Origin: JANYBT01 sp038211475
Lineage (GTDB): Bacteria > Acidobacteriota > Terriglobia > Terriglobales > Acidobacteriaceae
NCBI GenBank assembly: GCA_038211475.1
Contig: JBBQVN010000005.1
Coordinates: 6,616 to 70,615, forward strand
Length of the DNA stretch: 64,000 nt
Reading direction: 5' to 3'
Under the pieces are notes generated by a model, which had not been told where the DNA came from, ran no database searches, and worked only from the letters and a program-made list of their open reading frames with translations. Positions 53,238 to 62,500 of the stretch are shown here, piece by piece; the stretch's first letter is position 1; every line of letters starts with the position of its first letter. The translations under genes were made by a program, and so were the position numbers.

Positions 53238-54434
53238 TTACCGCTGTGCGCGGCGAAATACCACATTCCCCGTCGTGGTGCGGACCTTCAGAGTCGGCCC
53301 GCCCCCGTTCAACTGTCCTTCCGCGGTCTGGATTCGTGGGCCCCACTCGCCGCCCTCCGAACTCACCCGCAATTCTGCGAATTCGGAAGTGATCTTGTGA
53401 CCATTCGCCATCTCCAACACCGCCCGCACCGTCATGGGTACATCCTGGATCAGGTACACCACCACGTCGCCGGCCGGTGTTTCCAGAAGTGACTCCGGCC
53501 GTTCTCGATTGGAGTCCACGAACTTGACTACAATTGGGCCGCCTCCAGTTTCAACGTGTGCAGACGAAACTCCGCTCAATTCCACCGAGCCGCCCCCGGT
53601 TTGTGCGTGCACCATCCCTGTTGCCCAAGCCACCCGAATGCTGCCCGCCCCGGTTTCCACTTCCACCGGGCCATTAATATCTCCCAATTCCACACTTCCG
53701 CCGCCACTGCTCACTTTGGCTTTGCCCACGCACTTTTTTAGTTGCACGGAACCAGCACCAGTTTCAATCACAACTCCTTGCAGTCCTGAGGCGACAGTAA
53801 CGCTGCCCCCCCCGGTTTCGGCCACTACTTTGCCTTTGGCCGAACCTACGTGGATCGAACCTCCGCCAGTGCGGACCACCAAGTCGCCGCCCACATTGCC
53901 CACGTCAATGGTGCCGCCGCCGGTTCCCGCGTTGACCGCGCCTCCGATGTCATCCAGATGGATGGTGCCCCCGCCGCTCTCCGAATCCAACCGTCCCGCC
54001 AGGCCGGTGGCTGAGACGCTGCCGCCGTCGGTTTCCACCTTCACCCATTCGGTATTGCGCGGCACATGGATAGTGAACTCGCTGGAGAACTTCCGCGGAC
54101 GCCCGCCCTGCCACTCCCCGGTAATCCAACCCGTCTCGCCGCGGACCGCGGCGCTGATCTTGTACATTTCAAACTGCCGCCGCGCGTTCTTTTCGTCCGA
54201 GGTGAAGGCCTGACTACGCACGGTATAGCTGATTCCCGATTGCGAGTCGCCCAACACCCGCACTGACCCCGGCTCCGCTTTGATCCGCACCACTTTTGCC
54301 GCGCTCAGCGAACCGCTCACTTCCTCCACCCAGTTTGCACCCTCGCGCGCGACTCTGCTCTCTTGCGACATCACGAGCGGAGTCAGGCTGACCAGCGCCA
54401 GGGCCAGACTGGCGATTTTCCGATTGCGTTTCAC
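53238..54434 (-). CDS. DUF4097-type repeat protein, exported
   Basis: About 398 aa from GTG 54434, preceded by GGAGGATTT, with a signal peptide (IASLALALVSLTPLVMSQ). The main body (about 130-330) repeats a short Gly-rich unit, VETGGGSV..G.., about a dozen times (GGTIDVGNVGGDLVVRTGGG, GSIHVGSAKGKVVAETGGGS). This predicts a right-handed beta-helix, as in the DUF4097/DUF4098 putative adhesins. It lies three genes into the ECF sigma operon, which suggests a role as an envelope-stress target or sensor. Confidence 0.88.
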   Translation of the reverse strand: MKRNRKIASLALALVSLTPLVMSQESRVAREGANWVEEVSGSLSAAKVVRIKAEPGSVRVLGDSQSGISYTVRSQAFTSDEKNARRQFEMYKISAAVRGETGWITGEWQGGRPRKFSSEFTIHVPRNTEWVKVETDGGSVSATGLAGRLDSESGGGTIHLDDIGGAVNAGTGGGTIDVGNVGGDLVVRTGGGSIHVGSAKGKVVAETGGGSVTVASGLQGVVIETGAGSVQLKKCVGKAKVSSGGGSVELGDINGPVEVETGAGSIRVAWATGMVHAQTGGGSVELSGVSSAHVETGGGPIVVKFVDSNRERPESLLETPAGDVVVYLIQDVPMTVRAVLEMANGHKITSEFAELRVSSEGGEWGPRIQTAEGQLNGGGPTLKVRTTTGNVVFRRAQR

Positions 54435-54488
54435 AAATCCTCCGGCGAAGTAGCATTTCTGCGGAATCACAAATAATTGGCTCACTGA

Positions 54489-55430
54489 TTAATCCATTTC
54501 CGGCAACTGCGCCAGCACCGTTCGTGCCTGGCTGCGAATGTATTGGTTCTTGTCTTTCTCGGCCAGGGTGCGCAACACGCTGCGTACGCTCCCGTCAGCC
54601 TTCACTGTGTCTAGCAAGTGGATGGCCTGCGTCCGCACTCCCGAATTGCTGTCGCTGGTCAAGGCATCAAGCACGGCATTCCGTACTCGCACGTCTTGCT
54701 TCACATAGGGCCCCAGGGCTTCCAAAGCCTTCAACCGTACTCCAGGATTAGCGTCATTGTGCAGGGCATAAATCAAAACTTCGCGCACTCCCGTGTTATC
54801 TGGCTTCTGGGTCAACAAATCCACCGAATCCATGCGTACGCCCGAGTTGTAATTGTTGCGCGCAGCAAACAGCAGCAACTGCTGGATGCGCTGGTCGTTC
54901 ATCGAACCCTTGGCTTCCTTCGTTGAAAGCGTGTCGTACTTAATGCTGACCTGGTTCGAGACCGGATCTTGCGCCACTGAACGAATGCCTGCCACCGACG
55001 ATTCCGCCACCGGTGATTCAGTCACTGACGCTGGCGGGCCAACCAGCCCCCGCCCTTGCGACATCACCTTGTAGCTGGTGCCAATCCCGCCGGCAAAACC
55101 GACAATGAAGATCGCCGCGACCAGCGCCGGCGCCAGCTTCACCTGCCGCAGCCATGCTCCGCCGTCAAACACTAGCCGCCGCCACCACGGACCCTGTTCG
55201 ACGCCCTCCAACGATTCCTGCAGCCTCATGCGCGAGGCCGCCAGTAGGTTCGGCGAAGGTTCCGGCAACGGAATCTGCTTCAAGGTCTGCTGGAATTCCT
55301 GCGTCCCGCGGAGTTCCGCGGCGCAATCCGTACACCGGCTGACGTGCTGCTCCAGTTCATGACGGGCATCGTCGGCCAGTTCGTCATAGACATACAGCGC
55401 AATGTTGTCTCGTACCCAATCGCATTTCAT
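54489..55430 (-). CDS. Zinc-finger anti-sigma factor with HEAT repeats
   Basis: A 313-aa predicted single-pass membrane protein. The N-terminal anti-sigma zinc domain has H29-x3-C33-x2-C36 (HVSRCTDC) plus C3. A membrane segment lies at about 100-120 (LVAAIFIVGFAGGIGTSY). The external C-terminal region, about 175-313, holds HEAT-like repeats (NSGVRMDSVDLLTQKPDNTG, NPGVRLKALEALGPYVKQDV, NSGVRTQAIHLLDTVKADGS). The zinc domain would bind and silence the ECF sigma encoded just upstream; the HEAT repeats would be the sensing part. HEAT repeats on an anti-sigma factor are unusual. Confidence 0.88.
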   Translation of the reverse strand: MKCDWVRDNIALYVYDELADDARHELEQHVSRCTDCAAELRGTQEFQQTLKQIPLPEPSPNLLAASRMRLQESLEGVEQGPWWRRLVFDGGAWLRQVKLAPALVAAIFIVGFAGGIGTSYKVMSQGRGLVGPPASVTESPVAESSVAGIRSVAQDPVSNQVSIKYDTLSTKEAKGSMNDQRIQQLLLFAARNNYNSGVRMDSVDLLTQKPDNTGVREVLIYALHNDANPGVRLKALEALGPYVKQDVRVRNAVLDALTSDSNSGVRTQAIHLLDTVKADGSVRSVLRTLAEKDKNQYIRSQARTVLAQLPEMD

Positions 55431-55476
55431 CGTATTGCCCCCTTCTGCGGGGAATTGCCCTTCGCTTGCAATCTCT

Positions 55477-56169
55477 TCATCTCATGTCCGCCAGCGCGCC
55501 GCGCAGCTTCTGGGTGGCGCGAAAAAGTGTGTTCTTGGCCGTCTCTTCGGTCGTATTCAGCATTTCGCCGACGGTACGCAGCTTCATTCCGTGATAGTGC
55601 TTCAGCTCAAACACCATGCGCTCGCGCGGGGTCAATTTCGCCAGCGCCGCATTTATCCGTCCGCCGACCTCGCGGCCCATCAGTTGACGTTCCGGATTCG
55701 CTCCCGCCCGCCCGTCCGGCACCTGATCCAGCAAGCTGTAGGTTTCGCCGTGCGCGTCTTGCGCTACCGGGGCGTCTTCCTTCCGTACCTGCTTCCGGCG
55801 CAGATGGTCGAGACACAAATTAGTGGCGATGCGATAAATCCAGGTGTAGAACGAGCACTCAAAACGGAAACTGCCGATGTTCTTGAAAGCCTTGAGGAAG
55901 GCTTCCTGATAGATGTCCTGGGCGTCCGCTTCCGATCGGGTCAGGTGGAGGGCCAGGCGCAACACTGCTTGGTCGTAGTGGCGCACCAGATCCTCGAAGG
56001 CGGCGCAGTTCCCCCGCTGCGCTTCGCGAATCAGCGTCGTATCATCCATGCGGCTTTCCAGCCCAGCCATAAAGTCCTGGGTTCCGCTAGTCTTCGACCG
56101 TCCGCCTGCGCGGCCTGACCGGAAACTGTCGCCAACCGTAATGTCTGTTACGAAAGCGTCGGCCGGCAT
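55477..56169 (-). CDS. ECF-type RNA polymerase sigma factor
   Basis: About 230 aa, or about 190-197 aa if translation starts at the internal ATGs at 56070 or 56049, which look more like the conserved N-terminus (DDTTLIREAQRGNCAAFEDL). Sigma region 2 is in QDIYQEAFLKAFKNIGSFRF and FYTWIYRIATNLCLDHLRRK. Sigma region 4 is in LTPRERMVFELKHYHGMKLR. It directs polymerase to its own regulon and probably autoregulates this operon. It lies 46 bp ahead of the anti-sigma gene on the same strand. Confidence 0.92.
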   Translation of the reverse strand: MPADAFVTDITVGDSFRSGRAGGRSKTSGTQDFMAGLESRMDDTTLIREAQRGNCAAFEDLVRHYDQAVLRLALHLTRSEADAQDIYQEAFLKAFKNIGSFRFECSFYTWIYRIATNLCLDHLRRKQVRKEDAPVAQDAHGETYSLLDQVPDGRAGANPERQLMGREVGGRINAALAKLTPRERMVFELKHYHGMKLRTVGEMLNTTEETAKNTLFRATQKLRGALADMR

Positions 56170-56366
56170 GTTCCGAGAGTCCTTGGCAAGCCGCTTGTCC
56201 TAGTTTCCGGCTTGCATAGATTTGGACGTGCTTCAACCGAATCGGTGAGCAGAATTATAGGGAACGCTGGGTGCGACGTAAAACCCAACTCCCCCCGCGA
56301 CCTCCGTATCCCGGTCAGGCCAGCCCCTGCTTTCACAGTCTGCATCCCGTCCGGTACCATCAAGGG

Positions 56367-57926
56367 GTGACCCCCAGCGTTCGCGTTCGCTTCGCCCCTT
56401 CCCCTACCGGCCACCTTCACGTCGGCAATGCCCGCACCGCACTGTTCAACTGGGTCTTTGCTCGCCAAAAACGCGGCACCATGATCCTCCGCATCGAAGA
56501 CACCGATATTGAACGCAGCCAGATCCGCTACGAAGACCAGCTCGTCGCCGACCTCAAATGGCTTGGCCTCGACTGGGACGAGGGTCCCGACCTCGGAGGC
56601 CCGTATGCTCCCTACCGCCAGTCGGACCGGCTGGAGATTTACCGGGAATATGCCGAGCGCCTGCTCAGTGACGGCAAAGCCTACCTCTGCTTCTGCACCG
56701 ACGAAGAACTTGAGCGGGAACGCAAGCTCGCCCATGCCGAGCACCGCCAGCCCATTTACTCCGGCAAGTGCCGCGCCCTTGATCTCGATGAGTCCAAGCG
56801 TCGCCGGGCTGCTGGCGAGGGCGGAGCAATTCGCCTGCGCATTCCCGACCATGCCATCCGCTTTCACGACATCGTACGCGGCCCCGTCGAGTTCTCCAAC
56901 GAAGTGGTCAGCGATCCTATTCTGCTGCGCTCCAGCGGCATGCCTGTGTACAACTTTGTGGTCGTGATCGACGACGCTCTAATGCAGATCTCCCACGTTA
57001 TTCGAGGCGACGACCATATCTCCAATACTCCCAAGCAAGTTGCCGTGTATGAAGCCCTGGGCTGGCCGGTGCCCGAGTTTGCCCACCTTTCGACCATTCT
57101 GGGCGCCGACCGTGAACGCCTTTCCAAGCGTCATGGAGCTACTTCCATCGCCACTTTCCGCGAAATGGGCGTTCTCCCCGAGGCCTTGAACAACTACCTT
57201 GCCTTGCTCGGATGGGCCCCCCACGGCGGCACCCGCGAAGTCTTTTCGCTTTCGGATTTGGTGAAACAGTTTTCTCTCGATCGGGTCACGCCCTCGCCCG
57301 CCGTCTTTGACATGGAGAAGCTCTACTGGCTGAACCGCCATTACATCAAGGAAGCACCGCTGGAACGCATCGCTCAGTTGGCTCTGCCCTACTACACGCG
57401 CTCCATGGTGAGCGAAATGGCTAAGGCCGCCGGCTTTGAATCTGCGAAGCAGTCTCCCTGGACTCCGCCCCAGCTGGTCACCGACTGGCTGGCCAAAATC
57501 ACAATGCTACTCGCGCCCTCCGTGGACCGTCTGGAGCAGTTGCCTGAGAAAGCATCTCTCATTTTTCACTATGACGCCGCGGCAGCGCTCGCCTCCCCTG
57601 ACAATGCCGAAGTTCTAGCTGGGCCCAATACCTCCGCCGTAATCGCAGCTTTCGGCGGCAAGATTTTGGACGATCCGGAGGCGAAGGCCCATCAACTCAC
57701 GGCAGAACGCTTCAAGACGATCGTCAATGAGGTGAAAACAGAAACTGGCGCGAAGGGGAAAGAACTTTTTCACCCGATTCGCACCATCGTGACCGGGTCA
57801 CACTCCGGGCCGGAATTCGACAAACTTATTCCAATCCTCGAGGAAGGCAGCCGCCTGATGCTGCCTCGCCACGTTTTGAGCGTGCACGAACGCGTGGAAG
57901 CCTTCAGGAATGCGTATCGAACTTAG
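56367..57926 (+). CDS. gltX: Glutamyl-tRNA synthetase
   Basis: About 519 aa from GTG 56367; the frame is open back to 56271 but the upstream part is unlike the family. The enzyme charges tRNA-Glu (and tRNA-Gln in organisms lacking GlnRS). The HIGH motif is HLHVGNAR in APSPTGHLHVGNARTALF, and the KMSKS motif is RLSKRHGATS. Anticodon-binding helical domains fill the C-terminal half. It is monocistronic, divergent from the ECF sigma gene and convergent with the TIGR01777 gene. Ribosome binding at the GTG is weak. Confidence 0.95.
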   Translation: MTPSVRVRFAPSPTGHLHVGNARTALFNWVFARQKRGTMILRIEDTDIERSQIRYEDQLVADLKWLGLDWDEGPDLGGPYAPYRQSDRLEIYREYAERLLSDGKAYLCFCTDEELERERKLAHAEHRQPIYSGKCRALDLDESKRRRAAGEGGAIRLRIPDHAIRFHDIVRGPVEFSNEVVSDPILLRSSGMPVYNFVVVIDDALMQISHVIRGDDHISNTPKQVAVYEALGWPVPEFAHLSTILGADRERLSKRHGATSIATFREMGVLPEALNNYLALLGWAPHGGTREVFSLSDLVKQFSLDRVTPSPAVFDMEKLYWLNRHYIKEAPLERIAQLALPYYTRSMVSEMAKAAGFESAKQSPWTPPQLVTDWLAKITMLLAPSVDRLEQLPEKASLIFHYDAAAALASPDNAEVLAGPNTSAVIAAFGGKILDDPEAKAHQLTAERFKTIVNEVKTETGAKGKELFHPIRTIVTGSHSGPEFDKLIPILEEGSRLMLPRHVLSVHERVEAFRNAYRT

Positions 57927-57933
57927 CCGGTTG

Positions 57934-58842
57934 TTAGCCTTTCAGGATCGCTTCAAGCGCCAGGCGCAGCCCCGAGTGGCGGAAGCGGTAGCCACTCTCC
58001 ATCAATTTGGCCGGCTCTACCCGCTGGCTCGCCAGCAGTAGTTCGTCCGCCATCTCTCCAAACGCCAGTCGCGCTGCAAATGCCGGCACGGGGAAAATAG
58101 CAGGCCTCGACAGCACGCTAGCCAGCACTTTGGTGAAGTCCGCATTGGTCGCAGTTTCCGGGGAAACCAGGTTGACGGCGCCGCACAACCGATCGCTCTT
58201 TAGCACGTGCAGAATGGCCCCAACTTCGTCTTCCAGCGAGATCCAGCTCATCCACTGCTGTCCCGAGCCCACCTTGCCTCCGACCCCCATCTTGAAGGGC
58301 GGCAGCATTTTGGCCAACGCTCCGCCCGCCGCGCTCAACACCACACCGGTGCGCAGAAACGCTGTCCGAATCCCCGCCGCGATGGCTGGTTGCGCAGCCG
58401 CTTCCCACTCTCGGCAAACTCCCGCCAGAAAATTCTGCCCCGATGTGCTGTCTTCGCGCAGCACTTCATTTCCCCTGTCGCCATAAAAACCAATGGCCGA
58501 ACCGCTCAGGAACACTCGCGGCCTTACCTCCGCCTTCGCCAGCGCATTCGCTAAATTCTGCGTCCCCCGCACTCGACTGTCGCGGATGGCTTGCTTCTTG
58601 GCATCGCTCCATCGCCCCACAATGCTCTCCCCCGCCAAGTGGACCACCGCGTCGAAGCCCGACACCGACTGTGGCGCGAGGGGCGTTCCCAGTCCCCAAC
58701 TTATCTGGTCGGCCCGCTTCACTGCACCGCGAGTAAGTTGTACCACCTGGGCACCCTGCGCTTGCAGCGCCGACACTAAAGCAGATCCGATCAGGCCGGA
58801 AGCTCCGCTCACCAGCACACGAGGAGAATTCTGGGGGCTCAT
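57934..58842 (-). CDS. TIGR01777-family SDR protein (YfcH-like)
   Basis: A 302-aa atypical short-chain dehydrogenase/reductase. It opens PRVLVSGASGLIGSALVSAL with the GxxGxxG dinucleotide motif, followed by family landmarks DAVVHLAGESIVGRWSDAKK and SGSAIGFYGDRG. The C-terminus carries the DUF1731 tail (RVEPAKLMESGYRFRHSGLR). E. coli YfcH and plant SulA belong to this family; the substrate is unknown. It converges on gltX with seven bases between stops. Confidence 0.92.
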   Translation of the reverse strand: MSPQNSPRVLVSGASGLIGSALVSALQAQGAQVVQLTRGAVKRADQISWGLGTPLAPQSVSGFDAVVHLAGESIVGRWSDAKKQAIRDSRVRGTQNLANALAKAEVRPRVFLSGSAIGFYGDRGNEVLREDSTSGQNFLAGVCREWEAAAQPAIAAGIRTAFLRTGVVLSAAGGALAKMLPPFKMGVGGKVGSGQQWMSWISLEDEVGAILHVLKSDRLCGAVNLVSPETATNADFTKVLASVLSRPAIFPVPAFAARLAFGEMADELLLASQRVEPAKLMESGYRFRHSGLRLALEAILKG

Positions 58843-58975
58843 GGTTCGCTACTTTAGCAGAATCCCCGTCCGCAGTCCCTGCCTCGCACACTGCGCCGCC
58901 GCAGATTTTCCCTCAACGACACAGGAAACTTCATCTTTTTCCCGCTGCTTTCCACTGCGCGCGCGCCTTGCCGGT

Positions 58976-59003
58976 TTGCTCCTTCAACGCAGGAGACTAT
59001 AAT
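58976..59003 (+). promoter_or_regulatory. Putative promoter of the relA/spoT homologue
   Basis: TTGCTC (58976-58981), a 16-bp spacer and TATAAT (58998-59003). The predicted start site is at or beside the ATG at 59009, implying a leaderless mRNA. An AGGAG at 58991-58995 lies too far upstream (13 bases) to be an ideal ribosome-binding site. Confidence 0.4.
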
Positions 59004-59008
59004 TCCTC

Positions 59009-61216
59009 ATGGCGACACTGCGCCAACAGCTCGCGACGAATGTCCTCACGGTCACCCGCTTCCGTGAGTTGATGCGCAAGCTGAAAGAGACCTTCCCCAA
59101 CCAGGATCTGGACATTGTCAAGAAGGCTTACGACTTCTCTCTAAAGCACCACCAGGGCCAGACCCGGGCCTCAGGTCAGCCATACCTGGTCCACCCCCTC
59201 GAAGTGGCCACGGTACTGGCCGACATGAAGCTTGATCCCATCGCCATCGTGGCCGGCCTGTTGCATGACGCCATTGAAGACACGGAACTCACCGTGGTGG
59301 ACGTGCGCAAAGAGTTCGGCGAACAGGTGGCACACATCGTAGAGGGCGTCACCAAGATCAACGCCATTGATTTTTCTTCCCGCGAAGAGCAGCAGGCCGA
59401 AAACCTGCGCAAGATGATGCTAGCCATGGTGGACGACATTCGCGTCGTGCTCATCAAGCTGGCCGACCGGCTCCACAACATGCGCACCCTCGAACACCTC
59501 TCGCCTGAGCGTCAGCAAAAGATTGCGCGCGAGACTCTCGAAATCTACGCTCCCATCGCGCATCGCTTAGGGATGGGCAAAATTCGCGGCGAGCTCGAGG
59601 ATCTGGGTTTCAAGTATCTCGACCCCATCGCGCACGAGCAAGTCCGCGAGGCGGTACAGGCCCAGCGCAAAGCTGGCGAGAAAATCCTCGCCAAAGTGGA
59701 ATCGGTTCTGACCGACAAATTAAAAGAGGCCGGAATCACGGCCCGCGTCGAGAGCCGCATCAAGCGTTTGTACAGCATCCACAAGAAATTGGTGCGCCAA
59801 GGCATCAGCGTCAAGCAGGTCTATGACCTGTACGCCCTGCGGGTCATTACCTCATCTCTCACCGACTGCTATGCGGTTTTGGGCATTGTTCACAACTTGT
59901 GGCAGCCGGTGCCCGGCCGCATTAAAGACTTCATTGCCATGCCCCGCCCCAATCTTTACCAGTCCCTGCACACTTCGGTCATCAACGAGAGTGGCGATGC
60001 TTTCGAGTTTCAGATTCGCACTGAAGAAATGCACAAGATCGCGGAAGATGGCATTGCGGCCCACTGGAAGTACAAAGATGGTCCGGTCTCGGCCAAGGAC
60101 GAAGAGCGCCTGGCTTGGGTCCGCCAAGTTGTCGAGCGGCAACGCGGAGTCACCGATCCCAACCAGTTTCTCGCCAGTCTCAAAGTCGACCTCTACCCCG
60201 AGGAGGTGTACACCTTCACCCCGAAAGGCCGAGTCGTCGTCCTGCCCCGCGACGCCACTCCCATTGATTTCGCCTACACCGTGCACACCGATGTAGGCCA
60301 CACCTGCGTGGGCGCCAAAGTGAACGGCAAAATGGTTCCCGTGCGCCACAAGCTGCACAGCGGAGACATTGTCGAGATCATGACCCAGCCCGGCCACAAG
60401 CCCAGCCGAGATTGGCTAGCTGTGGTTCAGTCCGGGCGGGCGCGCAACAAGATCAAGCACTGGCTCAATGTTCACCAGCGCGAGCGCGCCATTGAAATCG
60501 GCCGCAAGGTGATCGAGAAGGAAGCGCGCAAGTACCGGATTTCGCTGAAACAGATTCGCGATGCCGACTTGCAGCTAGCCGCTTCGGCATACGGCTTGGG
60601 GCGCATCGACGATCTGATGGCCGGCATCGGTTATGGCAAGTACTCCGCTCGCCAAGTGCTTGCCCGATTGGTTCCTGCGGACGCCAAGCCCAACGAAGCC
60701 ACCGAAAAACCAGCCGGCACCATCGCCAGCGCCATCCGCCGTGTGTTTGGCAGCGGCAACAATGCCATCGTGGTCAGCGGACATGGCGACGACCTCATGA
60801 CCTACCTCGCCCGCTGCTGCAATCCCATCCGCGGAGAAAGCATTACCGGATATGTGACCCGCGGCAAGGGCGTCGCCGTGCACAGCATCAGTTGCCCCAA
60901 CGTCACCAACTTGATGTATGAGGCTGACCGCCGCATCGACGTGCAATGGGCTCGCAATACCGACGGGCCGCCGGTCTCCTATCCAGTCAAGCTCACCCTG
61001 TTCTGTGACGACCGTACCGGCATGTTGAAACAGATCACCGCCATCATCAGCGATACCGGCACCAACATCCGCAACATTGAGTCCCGCTCCGCCAACGCCC
61101 AGGCCAACGTGGATGTGGTGCTGGATATCCTCGACCTGAAGCACTTGGAGAAAATAATCGCCGGAGTGCGAAAGATTCCCGGCGTGCATGACGTGCAACG
61201 CCTTCAGAAAATCTAG
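59009..61216 (+). CDS. relA/spoT: Bifunctional (p)ppGpp synthetase/hydrolase (RSH)
   Basis: A 735-aa long RelA-SpoT homologue controlling the stringent response. The HD hydrolase domain has its metal site in YLVHPLEVATVL, GLLHDAIEDTEL and KLADRLHNMRTL. The synthetase domain follows (about 230-370), with YDLYALRVIT and EFQIRTEEMHKIAEDGIAAH. TGS (YTFTPKGRVVVLPRDATPID), helical and ACT domains (LFCDDRTGMLKQITAIISDT) complete the standard layout. Both catalytic centres look intact, so it should both make and degrade ppGpp. It is convergent with the acyl-CoA dehydrogenase gene (nine bases between). Confidence 0.97.
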   Translation: MATLRQQLATNVLTVTRFRELMRKLKETFPNQDLDIVKKAYDFSLKHHQGQTRASGQPYLVHPLEVATVLADMKLDPIAIVAGLLHDAIEDTELTVVDVRKEFGEQVAHIVEGVTKINAIDFSSREEQQAENLRKMMLAMVDDIRVVLIKLADRLHNMRTLEHLSPERQQKIARETLEIYAPIAHRLGMGKIRGELEDLGFKYLDPIAHEQVREAVQAQRKAGEKILAKVESVLTDKLKEAGITARVESRIKRLYSIHKKLVRQGISVKQVYDLYALRVITSSLTDCYAVLGIVHNLWQPVPGRIKDFIAMPRPNLYQSLHTSVINESGDAFEFQIRTEEMHKIAEDGIAAHWKYKDGPVSAKDEERLAWVRQVVERQRGVTDPNQFLASLKVDLYPEEVYTFTPKGRVVVLPRDATPIDFAYTVHTDVGHTCVGAKVNGKMVPVRHKLHSGDIVEIMTQPGHKPSRDWLAVVQSGRARNKIKHWLNVHQRERAIEIGRKVIEKEARKYRISLKQIRDADLQLAASAYGLGRIDDLMAGIGYGKYSARQVLARLVPADAKPNEATEKPAGTIASAIRRVFGSGNNAIVVSGHGDDLMTYLARCCNPIRGESITGYVTRGKGVAVHSISCPNVTNLMYEADRRIDVQWARNTDGPPVSYPVKLTLFCDDRTGMLKQITAIISDTGTNIRNIESRSANAQANVDVVLDILDLKHLEKIIAGVRKIPGVHDVQRLQKI

Positions 61217-61225
61217 CTGGCCTCT

Positions 61226-62395
61226 CTACTTCATCACCAGCTTCGCAATCGTCGCCAATTGCATGTTCGACGTACCTTCATAGATTTTTCCGATCTTCGA
61301 ATCGCGCCAATACTTTTCCACGGGGTAGTCTTTCGTGAACCCATACCCGCCGTAGATTTCGATCGCCAGCGATGTAACCCGTTCCGCTACCTGCGAGCAA
61401 AACAGCTTGGTCATGGCCGCTTCTTTCACGAAATTCATGCCTGCATCCTTCATGCGCGCCGCGTTGTATACCATCAGCCGGGCCGCTTCGATCTCGGTCG
61501 CCATCTGCGCGATTTGAAATTGGATTCCCTGGAAGTCGCCGATGGGCTTGCCAAATTGTTTGCGTTCCTGGGCATACTTCGTCGCATACTCCCACGCTCC
61601 CCGCGATACCCCCAGCATTTGAGCGCCAATTCCGATGCGGCCTTCGTTCAGCGTCTCGATCGCGATTTTGTATCCCTTGCCCGCTTCGCCCAGCACGTTT
61701 TCCCCGGGCACGCGGCAGTCTTCCAGAATCAGCTCGCAGGTGGACGACGCCCGGATGCCCACCTTGTCTTCCTTCTTCCCCACCGTAAAGCCGGGGTAGT
61801 CCTTCTCCACGATGAACGCCGTGATGCCCTTATACCCCGCGGCCGCGTCAATCGTCGCAAACAGAATAAACAGGCCCGCCTCTTTGCCGTTCGTGATCCA
61901 CAGCTTGCGCCCGTTCAGAACGTAGTCGCTGCCCTTGAGTTCGGCTTTGGTTTGCAGGCCAAAGGCATCGGAGCCGGAACTGGCTTCGCTCAGCGCGTAT
62001 GCGCCACACAAGTCGGTTGCCATGCGCGGCAAGTAGCGCCTCCTCTGCTCCTCTGTGGTCCAGCGGATTAGCGCATTGTTCACCAGCGTGTTCTGCACGT
62101 CCACCACCACGCCCGCCGAAGCATCCACCCGCGACAGTTCTTCCACCGCCAGAATGGCTTCAAAAAACTTGCCTCCGCCTCCGCCGTATTGTTCCGGAAT
62201 TTCAATCCCCATCAGCCCCAGCTGGAAAAACTGGTCGATCAGGGAATGGTCAAAGACGGCTTTCTCGTCCATCTCCTTGACCAGCGGGCGAATCTTCTCT
62301 TCCGCAAATTGCCGGATGTTGTCGCGGAACATGACCTCGTCTTCGGTCAAGCTGGTAATGGGTGCGCGAGAATTGGCTTGCAGAGTATCAGGCAT
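61226..62395 (-). CDS. Acyl-CoA dehydrogenase
   Basis: A 389-aa FAD-dependent acyl-CoA dehydrogenase that introduces a trans-2,3 double bond in beta-oxidation or amino-acid catabolism. Signatures: CGAYALSEASSGSDAFGLQT (FAD/substrate site), GLQFQIAQMATEIEAARLMV-like helix present as QGIQFQIAQMATEIEA, and the C-terminal signature IYGGYGFTKDYPVEKYWRDS. The catalytic base is expected as Glu in KIYEGTSNMQ. ATG 62395 is preferred, with AGGAA about six bases upstream; the frame extends six codons. Confidence 0.95.
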   Translation of the reverse strand: MPDTLQANSRAPITSLTEDEVMFRDNIRQFAEEKIRPLVKEMDEKAVFDHSLIDQFFQLGLMGIEIPEQYGGGGGKFFEAILAVEELSRVDASAGVVVDVQNTLVNNALIRWTTEEQRRRYLPRMATDLCGAYALSEASSGSDAFGLQTKAELKGSDYVLNGRKLWITNGKEAGLFILFATIDAAAGYKGITAFIVEKDYPGFTVGKKEDKVGIRASSTCELILEDCRVPGENVLGEAGKGYKIAIETLNEGRIGIGAQMLGVSRGAWEYATKYAQERKQFGKPIGDFQGIQFQIAQMATEIEAARLMVYNAARMKDAGMNFVKEAAMTKLFCSQVAERVTSLAIEIYGGYGFTKDYPVEKYWRDSKIGKIYEGTSNMQLATIAKLVMK

Positions 62396-62500
62396 GAGAG
62401 TTCCTTTATGCATCGCGATGAGGAAACCCTGAATTTTACCACTGCGGGAAGGTCACGGGAGCACAGGTTGGTCGAAACCTGTTGTCCGGCATCAACACGC

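Noticed and set aside
53434..54213. 259-codon plus-strand frame, Pro/Thr-rich
   Set aside because: It is the antisense of the Gly-rich DUF4097 repeats, whose codon pattern creates open Pro/Thr frames.
60575..61198. 207-codon minus-strand frame rich in His/Gly/Val
   Set aside because: It is the antisense of the RSH C-terminal domains, with no start signal.
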